DNA of 64,000 nt from the NCBI RefSeq assembly GCF_910592395.1, contig NC_088313.1, positions 12,912,437 to 12,976,436 of the forward strand, written 5' to 3'. The notes under the pieces are model-generated. The model saw only the letters and a program-made list of their open reading frames with translations, was not told the DNA's origin and made no database searches. Below are positions 43,134 to 53,174 of this stretch, in pieces. Position numbers and translations under genes: made by a program. The number at the start of each line of letters is the position of its first letter. Position 1 is the first letter of the stretch. The stretch is from Lineus longissimus (lineage: Eukaryota; Nemertea; Pilidiophora; Heteronemertea; Lineidae).

Positions 43134-45237
43134 CTCCCCCCTCCTTTCTCCTCCCGGACGCAAAAAGGAGCCGACTCCGGTAGTCGGGGGCCGTCTGCAA
43201 AAATTTGCAGACATTTGGGACGATTGGTGCCCAAAGGGGTCCCCAGTCCCAAACATGTTGAGGTACGGAGTGAAACTAGATTTCAACCGTACCCCCCCGA
43301 CTACCATATATCCAACCCCAGTTCAGCCACCGAAGGACCCAGTCAAGGCCTCTGCCCTCCAAGCAGAGGTCGCGACATTACTGGAGAAGCAAGCTATCCA
43401 GGTCCTTCAAGATCCATGCTCCCCCGGCTTTTACAGCCACGTTTTCTTGGTTCCCAAGAAAGCAGGGACATGGAGGCTGATCATAGACCTTTCCAGGTTA
43501 AACACCTTCTTGAATGTTCCTCATTTCAAGATGGAAACCACCAGGTCTATAGCAACGGCGATACAGCCCAACGATTGGGCGGTATCGATGGATTTAATGG
43601 ATGCGTACTTACATGTACCGATCCATCCAGACTATCAACACTTCCTTCGATTCCATTACGAAGGAAAGACGTATCAATTCAGGGCCCTGCCGTTCGGTCT
43701 GGCATCGGCACCCCTAATTTTTACGATGATAGTCACAGCCTTCGTCGCTCCCTTTCACGTGATGGGGTTCAAGCTCCATCACTACCTAGACGATTGGCTA
43801 CTCCGTTGCAAATCGCGGGAACTACTACTGCAACAACTTCAGGTTCTAAAGCAAAAAGTAGTTTCCGCAGGTTGGATTATCAACGAAACAAAGTCAGAAT
43901 TCATACCATCCCAAGACTTCGTTTACGTTGGAGTTCGGTTCCTTACGGCCATAGGGAAAATGCTGCCCCCCCTAGACAGGATAAAGAAAATTCTTCATCT
44001 CGTCGCAGAATTCAGAGGAAGGACTCAAGCTCCCGCAAGGCGATGCTTGAGCCTTTTGGGACTTCTGAATTCGGCAGCAGACCAAATCCCCCTTGGCCGT
44101 CTATATATGCGTCCCATCCAGATGTTTCTAATGTCTCTATGGAAACCCCACAGGGACCCATTAGACAAGTTGGTATTGATACCTCAATACCTACTCAAGA
44201 ACGTCTGGAACTTCTGGGAGTCGGAGACTCGTCTCCAAAGCGGTGTAGATCTTGCTCCACCGCCCCCAGAAGTGTCCCTGTTCACAGATGCTTCCCTACT
44301 AGGGTGGGGAGCACATCTGAACAACGGGGACATGTCCATAAGAGGTCTATGGACAAGGGAGGAGACCATTCTTCCAATAAATATATTGGAAATGAAGGCT
44401 GTCCTTCTTGCCGTGAGGGCTCTTTCCCTTCGCCTGAAGAATCGGAGAGTAACCCTGTTCTCCGACAATTCTACAGTAGTAGCATATGTCAGGAGACAGG
44501 GAGGCACAAAGTCCGGCATTCTTTGCCAGCTAACTTGGGAGCTTTACCATCTTTGTGCCGACCTTGGAGTATCGATATGTGCCAGACACATACCGGGCAA
44601 TCGCAACATCCTTGCCGACGCCCTGTCCCGTCAGAACAAGCTAGTTCAGACAGAGTGGACACTCCATCAGGAGATTGTAGACGACCTTTGTCGCCTTTGG
44701 CAATCTCCGAAGGTAGATCTGTTCGCCACCAGGCTGAACAATCGCCTTCCCATCTATTACTCTCCACTTCCGGACGAAGAGGCCCTGGAAGTCGACAGCC
44801 TTACAGCCTCTTGGGTCGGGCTGAACGCATATGCGTTTCCACCCCTCCCTCTCATCCAACCAGTCCTGAACAAGATCTTGACCAGCCATCCGGTGAGAAT
44901 AACTCTCATCGCACCTTGCTGGCCAAATCAGGCCTGGTTCCCAGCCTTGCTGGAGCTCCTGATAGATCACCCCAGGAGTCTTCCTACTTGGAAGCACCTC
45001 CTGTGGCACCCCCTGGGGAGATGCTACCACCAGAACCCTGGATTTTTCAAGTTTCACGCCTGGAACTTATCCAGTTGCATCTCCACCAGAGAGGCTTTTC
45101 GGACATCGCTGTCAAGCGCATGTCCGCACCTCAAAGGGGGTCTACCCTTGATGTGTATCAAGGAAAGTGGTCTACCTTCACTTCCTGGTGCAGGGAGAAC
45201 GGAGTTAATCCGATCTCTCCCTCTATATACAGATTAG
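43075..45237 (+). CDS. Reverse transcriptase-RNase H-MT-like polyprotein of the DIRS element
   Basis: 720 codons; the frame opens at a GTG inside the Gag frame and there is no ATG nearby, so it may be made by frameshift or reinitiation. RT motifs: FLVPKKAGTWRLIIDLSRLN (about 124-143), SMDLMDAYLHVPI, FRALPFGLASAPLIF and the active box YLDD (237-240). RNase H: SLFTDASLLGWGAHL (about 400), ILEMKAVLLAV, LFSDNSTVVAYV, GNRNILADALSR. The final ~180 residues (VDLFATRLNNRLPIYYSPLP, AYAFPPLPLI) match the region usually called the Dam-like methyltransferase domain of DIRS elements; that name is from memory and activity is not shown. Confidence 0.85.
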   Translation: MDPVRLSTPFAQGVLAGRGDSPLLSPPGRKKEPTPVVGGRLQKFADIWDDWCPKGSPVPNMLRYGVKLDFNRTPPTTIYPTPVQPPKDPVKASALQAEVATLLEKQAIQVLQDPCSPGFYSHVFLVPKKAGTWRLIIDLSRLNTFLNVPHFKMETTRSIATAIQPNDWAVSMDLMDAYLHVPIHPDYQHFLRFHYEGKTYQFRALPFGLASAPLIFTMIVTAFVAPFHVMGFKLHHYLDDWLLRCKSRELLLQQLQVLKQKVVSAGWIINETKSEFIPSQDFVYVGVRFLTAIGKMLPPLDRIKKILHLVAEFRGRTQAPARRCLSLLGLLNSAADQIPLGRLYMRPIQMFLMSLWKPHRDPLDKLVLIPQYLLKNVWNFWESETRLQSGVDLAPPPPEVSLFTDASLLGWGAHLNNGDMSIRGLWTREETILPINILEMKAVLLAVRALSLRLKNRRVTLFSDNSTVVAYVRRQGGTKSGILCQLTWELYHLCADLGVSICARHIPGNRNILADALSRQNKLVQTEWTLHQEIVDDLCRLWQSPKVDLFATRLNNRLPIYYSPLPDEEALEVDSLTASWVGLNAYAFPPLPLIQPVLNKILTSHPVRITLIAPCWPNQAWFPALLELLIDHPRSLPTWKHLLWHPLGRCYHQNPGFFKFHAWNLSSCISTREAFRTSLSSACPHLKGGLPLMCIKESGLPSLPGAGRTELIRSLPLYTD

Positions 45238-46127
45238 TTGATTTCCTTATTGAATTATTCACGGAAAGACAACTATCTGTCACGGCTATAAAAGGGTACA
45301 AGTCCGCCATCGCTTCTACCCTCCGTGTTTTAAGCACCTGGGATCTTCGTTGGGAGGACCAAATAACCCCTCTTTTCAGAGGAATGTTATTAGAGCGTCC
45401 TAGACCGGTTCACAACACCCCTAAATGGGACCTTTCTGTTGTCCTTAAGGTGCTCATGAGGCATCCTTTTGAACCCATGTCTATTTCATCCATGAAATAT
45501 CTGACACTCAAAACGGTCTTTCTAGTAGCCTTGGCTACCGCCCAACGGAGATCAGAGCTCCATGCACTTTCTTTTAAGAAGCTGGCTTTTAGAGAGGGAG
45601 GGGAGGTTATCCTGGCTTTTATACCAGGATTTCTGGCGAAGAACCAGGGACCGGCCGCCTCTCGGCCCCCGGTTACTATTCCCTCTCTGTCAGGAACGAT
45701 CTCTTATGATCTTCCTGACAGAACTTTATGTCCCGTCAGGGCCCTAAAGTTCTACATAAATAGGACAAAACCTCCCGGTATCCGCCAGGGGAGAGAGCGT
45801 TTGTTTTTGTCCTATAAGGAGGGAAATAAACGAGAGATAGCGGCCGCCACTATTTCAAGGTGGATTGTGGAGACTATTCGTCTTTCCTACAACACCTTGA
45901 AGACTTCCTCTGATCTTCGTGCGCTAGCTAACATCTCAGCGCACGAAGTTAGAGCACTAGCCACCTCCTGGGCTAACTACCGAGGAGTTGCTCTTCAAGA
46001 AGTCGTTTCCGCTGCATGTTGGAGTAATCACTCCACATTCTCTCGTTTCTACCTACGAGACGTTTCTTCCCTCGTAGATGGCATGCACACAATCGGCCCG
46101 ATTGTGTCTGCGGGGCATGTTGTTTGA
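43215..46127 (+). CDS. Tyrosine recombinase ORF of the DIRS element, long overlap with RT
   Basis: 970 codons stay open in this frame; the recognised recombinase begins only near codon 620 (FRVSRLELIQL-like region, ~45040). Core-binding part: LDVYQGKWSTFTSWCREN and AIKGYKSAIASTL. Catalytic residues: Arg in TAQRRSELHAL (~778), His-x-x-Arg in AHEVRALATSW (~909) and Tyr in SRFYLRDVSSL (~944). Upstream of ~45000 the frame is a Ser/Arg-rich translation of the RT-coding DNA in the -1 frame, probably not a structured domain. The recombinase would integrate the circular DNA product. Translation probably begins internally or by -1 frameshift. Confidence 0.75.
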   Translation: MGRLVPKGVPSPKHVEVRSETRFQPYPPDYHISNPSSATEGPSQGLCPPSRGRDITGEASYPGPSRSMLPRLLQPRFLGSQESRDMEADHRPFQVKHLLECSSFQDGNHQVYSNGDTAQRLGGIDGFNGCVLTCTDPSRLSTLPSIPLRRKDVSIQGPAVRSGIGTPNFYDDSHSLRRSLSRDGVQAPSLPRRLATPLQIAGTTTATTSGSKAKSSFRRLDYQRNKVRIHTIPRLRLRWSSVPYGHRENAAPPRQDKENSSSRRRIQRKDSSSRKAMLEPFGTSEFGSRPNPPWPSIYASHPDVSNVSMETPQGPIRQVGIDTSIPTQERLELLGVGDSSPKRCRSCSTAPRSVPVHRCFPTRVGSTSEQRGHVHKRSMDKGGDHSSNKYIGNEGCPSCREGSFPSPEESESNPVLRQFYSSSICQETGRHKVRHSLPANLGALPSLCRPWSIDMCQTHTGQSQHPCRRPVPSEQASSDRVDTPSGDCRRPLSPLAISEGRSVRHQAEQSPSHLLLSTSGRRGPGSRQPYSLLGRAERICVSTPPSHPTSPEQDLDQPSGENNSHRTLLAKSGLVPSLAGAPDRSPQESSYLEAPPVAPPGEMLPPEPWIFQVSRLELIQLHLHQRGFSDIAVKRMSAPQRGSTLDVYQGKWSTFTSWCRENGVNPISPSIYRLVDFLIELFTERQLSVTAIKGYKSAIASTLRVLSTWDLRWEDQITPLFRGMLLERPRPVHNTPKWDLSVVLKVLMRHPFEPMSISSMKYLTLKTVFLVALATAQRRSELHALSFKKLAFREGGEVILAFIPGFLAKNQGPAASRPPVTIPSLSGTISYDLPDRTLCPVRALKFYINRTKPPGIRQGRERLFLSYKEGNKREIAAATISRWIVETIRLSYNTLKTSSDLRALANISAHEVRALATSWANYRGVALQEVVSAACWSNHSTFSRFYLRDVSSLVDGMHTIGPIVSAGHVV

Positions 46128-46564
46128 TCCTGGCTAGATCAAAAAAGGGGGGGGAAGCCCGATTGAAGAGTCAAACGCGCATCTTGCGCCATTTTTGATA
46201 TGCCCTATCTTCAACATCCAGGCAACCCCTAGTAGACTAGAAAGGACGCAATTTCTTATTGTTGTTTAGCAATAATTCATTCTACACCCTTCAACATGCC
46301 TTACTTGCTCTAAGCTCTGTTGCCGGAAAGAAGATGGTTTTATTACGCAATTCTAGCGCTTTCCGGATAATGGGTCTATTACTCTCTATAATATGATTGT
46401 AATACCGAGATCAAAATACCGGTCCTCCGGTTCTCCCCATTTCTTTCCCCTGGCGGTCCTCCTTAGCTAATATGCCGGTGGTGCCTCCTGGATGGAACAA
46501 CAGCTCAGCCTTAGGTAAGTCCTCGTTTCCCACCTCCAATAGGTTGCTGGGATTCGATGCAAAA
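46128..46564 (+). other. 3' region of DIRS (plus copy)
   Basis: Noncoding; starts with a G-rich tract after the recombinase stop. Contains AAGGACGCAATTTCTTATTG and the right terminal region up to CGATGCAAAAGTGTTCC. Its inverted twin lies at 46947-47395. Confidence 0.6.
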
Positions 46565-46654
46565 GTGTTCCATAGGTAAGTTTGAATGACACAAAATGCC
46601 CATTTCCTTACAAGAAATGGCCATTTTGTTAGTTCATACTTACCTATGGAACAC
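46565..46654. repeat. Palindromic terminal motif P1 of DIRS
   Basis: An interrupted palindrome: outer arms GTGTTCCATAGGTAAG and CTTACCTATGGAACAC, inner arms AAAATGCCCATTTC and GAAATGGCCATTTT around CTTACAA. Symmetry of this kind is expected for a recombinase-binding and crossover site. It occurs whole three times and once as two halves at the outer ends of the composite. Confidence 0.75.
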
Positions 46655-46856
46655 TTTTGCATGTTACTCCATTTGGGCTCAAACACAAGAGTATCCCTTT
46701 AATTTTCTAAAGGGAGAACTGAGTTAACAGCTCGGCCGCCAGGCGGCGCCCTGACCGATCCCGCGAGATCGCGCCGATCTCATGCCGCCATATTTAGTCT
46801 TTACTCTTGAGCGTTAATAAAGAGTATGTCCCGTTTGTGGGGACGGCGGGAGGGCC
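46655..46856 (+). repeat. Mini-unit between P1 and P2
   Basis: The first ~155 bp repeat the DIRS left terminal region (GTTACTCCATTTGGGCTCAA to TTTAGTCTTTACTCTTG). The last ~47 bp (GCGTTAATAAAGAGTATGTC to GGCGGGAGGGCC) are found only in the two mini-units. It looks like an internally deleted DIRS bounded by P motifs, or the element's internal complementary region. Confidence 0.6.
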
Positions 46857-46946
46857 GTGTTCCATAGGTAAGTATGAACTAACAAAATGGCCATTTCTTG
46901 TAAGGAAATGGGCATTTTGTGTCATTCAAACTTACCTATGGAACAC
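46857..46946. repeat. Palindromic terminal motif P2 of DIRS
   Basis: Same motif as P1 in inverted orientation (GTGTTCCATAGGTAAGTATG to CTTACCTATGGAACAC), directly before the right terminal region of the minus copy. Confidence 0.75.
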
Positions 46947-47583
46947 TTTTGCATCGAATCCCAGCAACCTATTGGAGGTGGGAAACGAGGACTTACCTAA
47001 GGCTGAGCTGTTGTTCCATCCAGGAGGCACCACCGGCATATTAGCTAAGGAGGACCGCCAGGGGAAAGAAATGGGGAGAACCGGAGGACCGGTATTTTGA
47101 TCTCGGTATTACAATCATATTATAGAGAGTAATAGACCCATTCTCCGGAAAGCGCTAGAATTGCGTAATAAAACCATCTTCTTTCCGGCAACAGAGCTTA
47201 GAGCAAGTAAGGCATGTTGAAGGGTGTAGAATGAATTATTGCTAAACAACAATAAGAAATTGCGTCCTTTCTAGTCTACTAGGGGTTGCCTGGATGTTGA
47301 AGATAGGGCATATCAAAAATGGCGCAAGATGCGCGTTCGACTCTTCAATCGGGCTTCCCCCCCCTTTTTTGATCTAGCCAGGATCAAACAACATGCCCCG
47401 CAGACACAATCGGGCCGATTGTGTGCATGCCATCTACGAGGGAAGAAACGTCTCGTAGGTAGAAACGAGAGAATGTGGAGTGATTACTCCAACATGCAGC
47501 GGAAACGACTTCTTGAAGAGCAACTCCTCGGTAGTTAGCCCAGGAGGTGGCTAGTGCTCTAACTTCGTGCGCTGAGATGTTAG

Positions 47584-50307
47584 CTAGCGATCAGAGGAAG
47601 TCTTCAAGGTGTTGTAGGAAAGATGAATAGTCTCCACAATCCACCTTGAAATAGTGGCGGCCGCTATCTCTCGTTTATTTCCCTCCTTATAGGACAAAAA
47701 CAAACGCTCTCTCCCCTGGCGGATACCGGGAGGTTTTGTCCTATTTATGTAGAACTTTAGGGCCCTGACGGGACATAAAGTTCTGTCAGGAAGATCATAA
47801 GAGATCGTTCCTGACAGAGAGGGAATAGTAACCGGGGGCCGAGAGGCGGCCGGTCCCTGGTTTTTCGCCAGAAATCCTGGTATAAAAGCCAGGATAACCT
47901 CCCCTCCCTCTCTAAAAGCCAGCTTCTTAAAAGAAAGTGCATGGAGCTCTGATCTCCGTTGGGCGGTAGCCAAGGCTACTAGAAAGACCGTTTTGAGTGT
48001 CAGATATTTCATGGATGAAATAGACATGGGTTCAAAAGGATGCCTCATGAGCACCTTAAGGACAACAGAAAGGTCCCATTTAGGGGTGTTGTGAACCGGT
48101 CTAGGACGCTCTAATAACATTCCTCTGAAAAGAGGGGTTATTTGGTCCTCCCAACGAAGATCCCAGGTGCTTAAAACACGGAGGGTAGAAGCGATGGCGG
48201 ACTTGTACCCTTTTATAGCCGTGACAGATAGTTGTCTTTCCGTGAATAATTCAATAAGGAAATCAACTAATCTGTATATAGAGGGAGAGATCGGATTAAC
48301 TCCGTTCTCCCTGCACCAGGAAGTGAAGGTAGACCACTTTCCTTGATACACATCAAGGGTAGACCCCCTTTGAGGTGCGGACATGCGCTTGACAGCGATG
48401 TCCGAAAAGCCTCTCTGGTGGAGATGCAACTGGATAAGTTCCAGGCGTGAAACTTGAAAAATCCAGGGTTCTGGTGGTAGCATCTCCCCAGGGGGTGCCA
48501 CAGGAGGTGCTTCCAAGTAGGAAGACTCCTGGGGTGATCTATCAGGAGCTCCAGCAAGGCTGGGAACCAGGCCTGATTTGGCCAGCAAGGTGCGATGAGA
48601 GTTATTCTCACCGGATGGCTGGTCAAGATCTTGTTCAGGACTGGTTGGATGAGAGGGAGGGGTGGAAACGCATATGCGTTCAGCCCGACCCAAGAGGCTG
48701 TAAGGCTGTCGACTTCCAGGGCCTCTTCGTCCGGAAGTGGAGAGTAATAGATGGGAAGGCGATTGTTCAGCCTGGTGGCGACCAGATATACCTTCGGAGA
48801 TTGCCAAAGGCGACAAAGGTCGTCTACAATCTCCTGATGGAGTGTCCACTCTGTCTGAACTAGCTTGTTCTGACGGGACAGGGCGTCGGCAAGGATGTTG
48901 CGATTGCCCGGTATGTGTCTGGCACATATCGATACTCCAAGGTCGGCACAAAGATGGTAAAGCTCCCAAGTTAGCTGGCAAAGAATGCCGGACTTTGTGC
49001 CTCCCTGTCTCCTGACATATGCTACTACTGTAGAATTGTCGGAGAACAGGGTTACTCTCCGATTCTTCAGGCGAAGGGAAAGAGCCCTCACGGCAAGAAG
49101 GACAGCCTTCATTTCCAATATATTTATTGGAAGAATGGTCTCCTCCCTTGTCCATAGACCTCTTATGGACATGTCCCCGTTGTTCAGATGTGCTCCCCAC
49201 CCTAGTAGGGAAGCATCTGTGAACAGGGACACTTCTGGGGGCGGTGGAGCAAGATCTACACTGCTTTGGAGACGAGTCTCCGACTCCCAGAAGTTCCAGA
49301 CGTTCTTGAGTAGGTATTGAGGTATCAATACCAACTTGTCTAATGGGTCCCTGTGGGGTTTCCATAGAGACATTAGAAACATCTGGATGGGACGCATATA
49401 TAGACGGCCAAGGGGGATTTGGTCTGCTGCCGAATTCAGAAGTCCCAAAAGGCTCAAGCATCGCCTTGCGGGAGCTTGAGTCCTTCCTCTGAATTCTGCG
49501 ACGAGATGAAGAATTTTCTTTATCCTGTCTAGGGGGGGGGGGGGGGGGGGGGGGCAGCATTTTCCCTATGGCCGTAAGGAACCGAACTCCAACGTAAACG
49601 AAGTCTTGGGATGGTATGAATTCTGACTTTGTTTCGTTGATAATCCAACCTGCGGAAACTACTTTTTGCTTTAGAACCTGAAGTTGTTGCAGTAGTAGTT
49701 CCCGCGATTTGCAACGGAGTAGCCAATCGTCTAGGTAGTGATGGAGCTTGAACCCCATCACGTGAAAGGGAGCGACGAAGGCTGTGACTATCATCGTAAA
49801 AATTAGGGGTGCCGATGCCAGACCGAACGGCAGGGCCCTGAATTGATACGTCTTTCCTTCGTAATGGAATCGAAGGAAGTGTTGATAGTCTGGATGGATC
49901 GGTACATGTAAGTACGCATCCATTAAATCCATCGATACCGCCCAATCGTTGGGCTGTATCGCCGTTGCTATAGACCTGGTGGTTTCCATCTTGAAATGAG
50001 GAACATTCAAGAAGGTGTTTAACCTGGAAAGGTCTATGATCAGCCTCCATGTCCCTGCTTTCTTGGGAACCAAGAAAACGTGGCTGTAAAAGCCGGGGGA
50101 GCATGGATCTTGAAGGACCTGGATAGCTTGCTTCTCCAGTAATGTCGCGACCTCTGCTTGGAGGGCAGAGGCCTTGACTGGGTCCTTCGGTGGCTGAACT
50201 GGGGTTGGATATATGGTAGTCGGGGGGGGGTACGGTTGAAATCTAGTTTCACTCCGTACCTCAACATGTTTGGGACTGGGGACCCCTTTGGGCACCAATC
50301 GTCCCAA
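47584..50307 (-). pseudogene. RT and recombinase frames of DIRS minus copy, fused by homopolymer shifts
   Basis: One 907-codon frame. It starts in the recombinase frame, moves into the RT frame at the G9 run (PTTIYPTPVQPPK, YLDD present), and moves back to the recombinase frame at the G23 run, which encodes a Pro tract, before a premature end after NTLKTSSD. The RNase H part is thus not read in this frame; it remains open separately at 48267-49457. The recombinase lacks its His-x-x-Arg and Tyr. Both shifts are in long homopolymers, so sequencing or assembly error must be considered. Confidence 0.75.
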
Positions 50308-50388
50308 ATGTCTGCAAATTTTTGCAGACGGCCCCCGACTACCGGAGTCGGCTCCTTTTTGCGTCCGGGAGGAGAAAGGAGGGGGGAG

Positions 50389-52490
50389 TCACCTCTTCCG
50401 GCCAGCACCCCTTGGGCGAAAGGAGTGCTTAGTCGGACCGGATCCACCCTGGTTAGAGGAAGTATTTTTCCTCTTTCCAGTCCGGCGACCCTCCGCTTCC
50501 CGTCGGAAGGATCCAGCAGGAGCAGGCTGACTAGGCGGGGTAGGCCTAGGCAGGACCTGCCTGGCGTACGGGATTGAACCCGATGCCTGCTGGGGCCTCT
50601 CTATCTTTCTAGCGTTAGGTAGAGAGGTCTTGGCCCTCTGTGTCGCAGTGGGGGCATATAATTTGTCCCAATCTTTCTGTGCTTGAGCCGCCTCTTGTAC
50701 AGAATCTGCGAACAGGAAAGAACCGTCCATAGGAGCGGTTCTTAAGGCCCCTTCCAGCTCGAGGGATCTGATGACATTGAGAGAGCCCAGTGCGGCGTCT
50801 CTACGGAGTAGGACGCTATTTGCTGCGGTCTTGGCGGACAGCGCAATAGCGTGCCTAATCGAATGTGACAAGGATGTCACAAGCGATTTTGTGTCATCAG
50901 ATAGTGACTCATTATCTTTTAGGGATCTGGCTAGGGCCAGGTTAGTGTGCTCTGCGTAGGAGAGCACCGCTAACGTGTTTTTGGCCAGACCCTCTTGTGC
51001 TCTAATGTCTCGGTAAGCCGAGGAGGAGGTCACCCTAGGCACGAGTTGGTCCAGCTGTACATCGTCCTTTAATATGGAAGTTGATGCTGCAGCTGGACAG
51101 CCGGCCGAGCTGACTCGATAATAGTCAGCGCGGTACTGCCTAACGGGAGGAAGTTGTGCCGTGAACAACTTCCCCGGTTTACACCAAGCTTCCGGTCCGA
51201 CTGCCGGAAGGACAGGGATGGAAGTACGTTGGTGGGCGCCTTGTGAGTCTCTGATTGTACGCTCCAAAAGTTCAGAGACTGCTAACACCGACGGGGAGGG
51301 AGGAAGGAATTCAAGTGCCCGAGTGGAGCCTTGAGAAACCTGTGGATTGGGATCCACTTCCTGTCCCCAGAGTGAAAAGGTCGGTGTTGACAAGGCTGGC
51401 AGTTCCGGCGGGGTAGGGCACAGATCCTGCGGGAGGTACGCTCTGATCAAGGATCTGAGTGTCCTCATATCCGACAGGATACTGGCCTCCTCTGGTGACA
51501 GCTCCTCCTGATTGGGGGAGCGGTAGCCTGGCTGAGAACTCTCGTTCTCAGAAAATTCCTCTAAAATAGAGGAGTCGGATGGTGGGTATCCGATGGGACC
51601 AGGCGCACCAGAGGAACCGGAACCCTGCTCCAGATGGCTGAGTCTATCAGAAAGACCTGCTACCATCTGGATGAGCTGGGACAGTTGCTGTCCCGACTCG
51701 GGTTCCGGACCCGACGTGCGGCTTCTCTCAACGACGGGCGGTTGAGGCGAGGGTGAGCGCATAAGCGAACCCTGGAAGCCGTATGTGCGGGCGAATGGGT
51801 CTTCCGGAAGCGGAAGTTGCCCATATTCTGAACTAGAGTTCAGATGTCCTCTCTGCGTAGCTCGTTCCATGGGAACGACGCCTCTGCTACGAGGAGGGGG
51901 TGGCACTTCCGGTTGGTTCCACCCAAGAGTTTGGCCAACGTAGGAAGGTGCCTGCATTTCCGGTAGGACGAAGTCCGAAACCGGAAACGCCCGTAACTCC
52001 TTCGCCGGTATGGAGCTACCGGAAGCCCTTTTAGAAGGAGGTACGGAGGGCGGAAACGCTGTTACCGAAGACGCATGGCGTTTCGGAGGTGGCGTTATAA
52101 GGTCCGGCCCTACTCTACTGTGTCCGTGAGGACTGGGGTTATTTCGCAGTAAAGACTGAGAAAAACCCCCAGTAGAGTCTTCGGTTACTGAAAAACGGGA
52201 ACCCGCGCCAGTAACCGGAACTGCAATCGGCGGACCGGAAGCAGGGTGCTCCCGCGGGTACAAAGGGCTTGTACTCGGGGGAGCGGACGACAGGGGAACC
52301 GGAAGGTTCCCTGAGGTCCGGGGTATATTAAACCCTTGGAGACTTATTGGATGTAAGTCTCCCTTGGGACCACAGACATTAATAATGTCAGATCCCGCAT
52401 CCTTCGCAGCCGCGGCCGGAACCGGAACTCGGCTGACGGAAGGGGTGGTGGCGGGAGGTTTGCTAGACCTCCGGGTTTGGAGCCGGGTCG
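50389..52490 (-). pseudogene. Gag-like ORF1 of DIRS minus copy, N-terminus deleted
   Basis: Open from a stop at about 52493 to the normal Gag end at 50389, but with no ATG: the deletion near 52479 removed the start codon and about 65 codons. The remaining protein matches the plus copy with few replacements (IRNSQ/IRDSQ, YRDLR/YRDIR). Confidence 0.75.
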
Positions 52491-52826
52491 ACTAAGCTAG
52501 CTAAGAAAATGTCTATAATTAAATAGAATGGACAATACTAATGCCAAGATTAGTTTGGCGGTCTACTCCGTAGGTGAATGAACCCAAAAATCGTCTAGAC
52601 TTGGCTGGTTGAATTTGGTTTTAAATCGAATTCACGGCAGCTTTGAAAAAACGATGTGCTTCGTAGAAGCACAAGAGTAAAGACTGAATATGGCGGCATG
52701 AGATCGGCGCGATCTCGCGGGATCGGTCAGGGCGCCGCCTGGCGGCCGAGCTGTTAACTCAGTTCTCCCTTTAGAAAATTAAAGGGATACTCTTGTGTTT
52801 GAGCCCAAATGGAGTAACATGCAAAA

Positions 52827-52916
52827 GTGTTCCATAGGTAAGTTTGAATGACACAAAATGCCCATTTCCTTACAAGAAATGGCCATTTTGTTAGTTCATA
52901 CTTACCTATGGAACAC
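52827..52916. repeat. Palindromic terminal motif P3 of DIRS
   Basis: Same sequence and orientation as P1, between the left terminal region of the minus copy and the second mini-unit. Confidence 0.75.
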
Positions 52917-53118
52917 GGCCCTCCCGCCGTCCCCACAAACGGGACATACTCTTTATTAACGCTCAAGAGTAAAGACTAAATATGGCGGCATGAGATCGGC
53001 GCGATCTCGCGGGATCGGTCAGGGCGCCGCCTGGCGGCCGAGCTGTTAACTCAGTTCTCCCTTTAGAAAATTAAAGGGATACTCTTGTGTTTGAGCCCAA
53101 ATGGAGTAACATGCAAAA
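52917..53118 (-). repeat. Second mini-unit, inverted
   Basis: Inverted copy of 46655-46856: the ~47-bp unique part (GGCCCTCCCGCCGTCCCC first) then the DIRS left terminal region, followed by the half motif 53119-53176. Confidence 0.6.
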
Positions 53119-53174
53119 GTGTTCCATAGGTAAGTATGAACTAACAAAATGGCCATTTCTTGTAAGGAAATGGG

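Larger units (their letters stand above)
40363..46654 (+). mobile_element. DIRS-like retroelement, plus copy, all frames open
   Basis: A left terminal region of ~190 bp (40363-40552) is followed by a leader, Gag-like ORF, overlapping RT-RNase H-methyltransferase-like ORF, tyrosine recombinase ORF, a ~430-bp 3' region and palindromic motif P1. There is no protease or DDE integrase. No stop or frameshift was found in any of the three frames, so this copy could be autonomous. It is nearly identical in protein to the minus copy. Confidence 0.85.
46857..52826 (-). mobile_element. DIRS-like retroelement, minus copy, degraded
   Basis: Inverted copy of 40363-46654. Damage relative to the plus copy: a ~310-bp deletion removing the Gag start (junction near 52479, equivalent to 40741-41047), G runs expanded at 49532-49554 (23 against 7) and 50222-50230 (9 against 7), and a 7-bp deletion near 47597 that truncates the recombinase before its His-x-x-Arg box. 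Amino acid differences elsewhere are few (for example QPLGW/QTLGW, DLFAT/YLVAT), so the two copies are very young or kept alike. Confidence 0.85.

Noticed and set aside
46411-47100. Mirror-image ORFs of 91 and 97 codons at the DIRS palindrome centre
   Set aside because: They are translations of inverted terminal sequence, start in repeats, and have no protein-like conservation.
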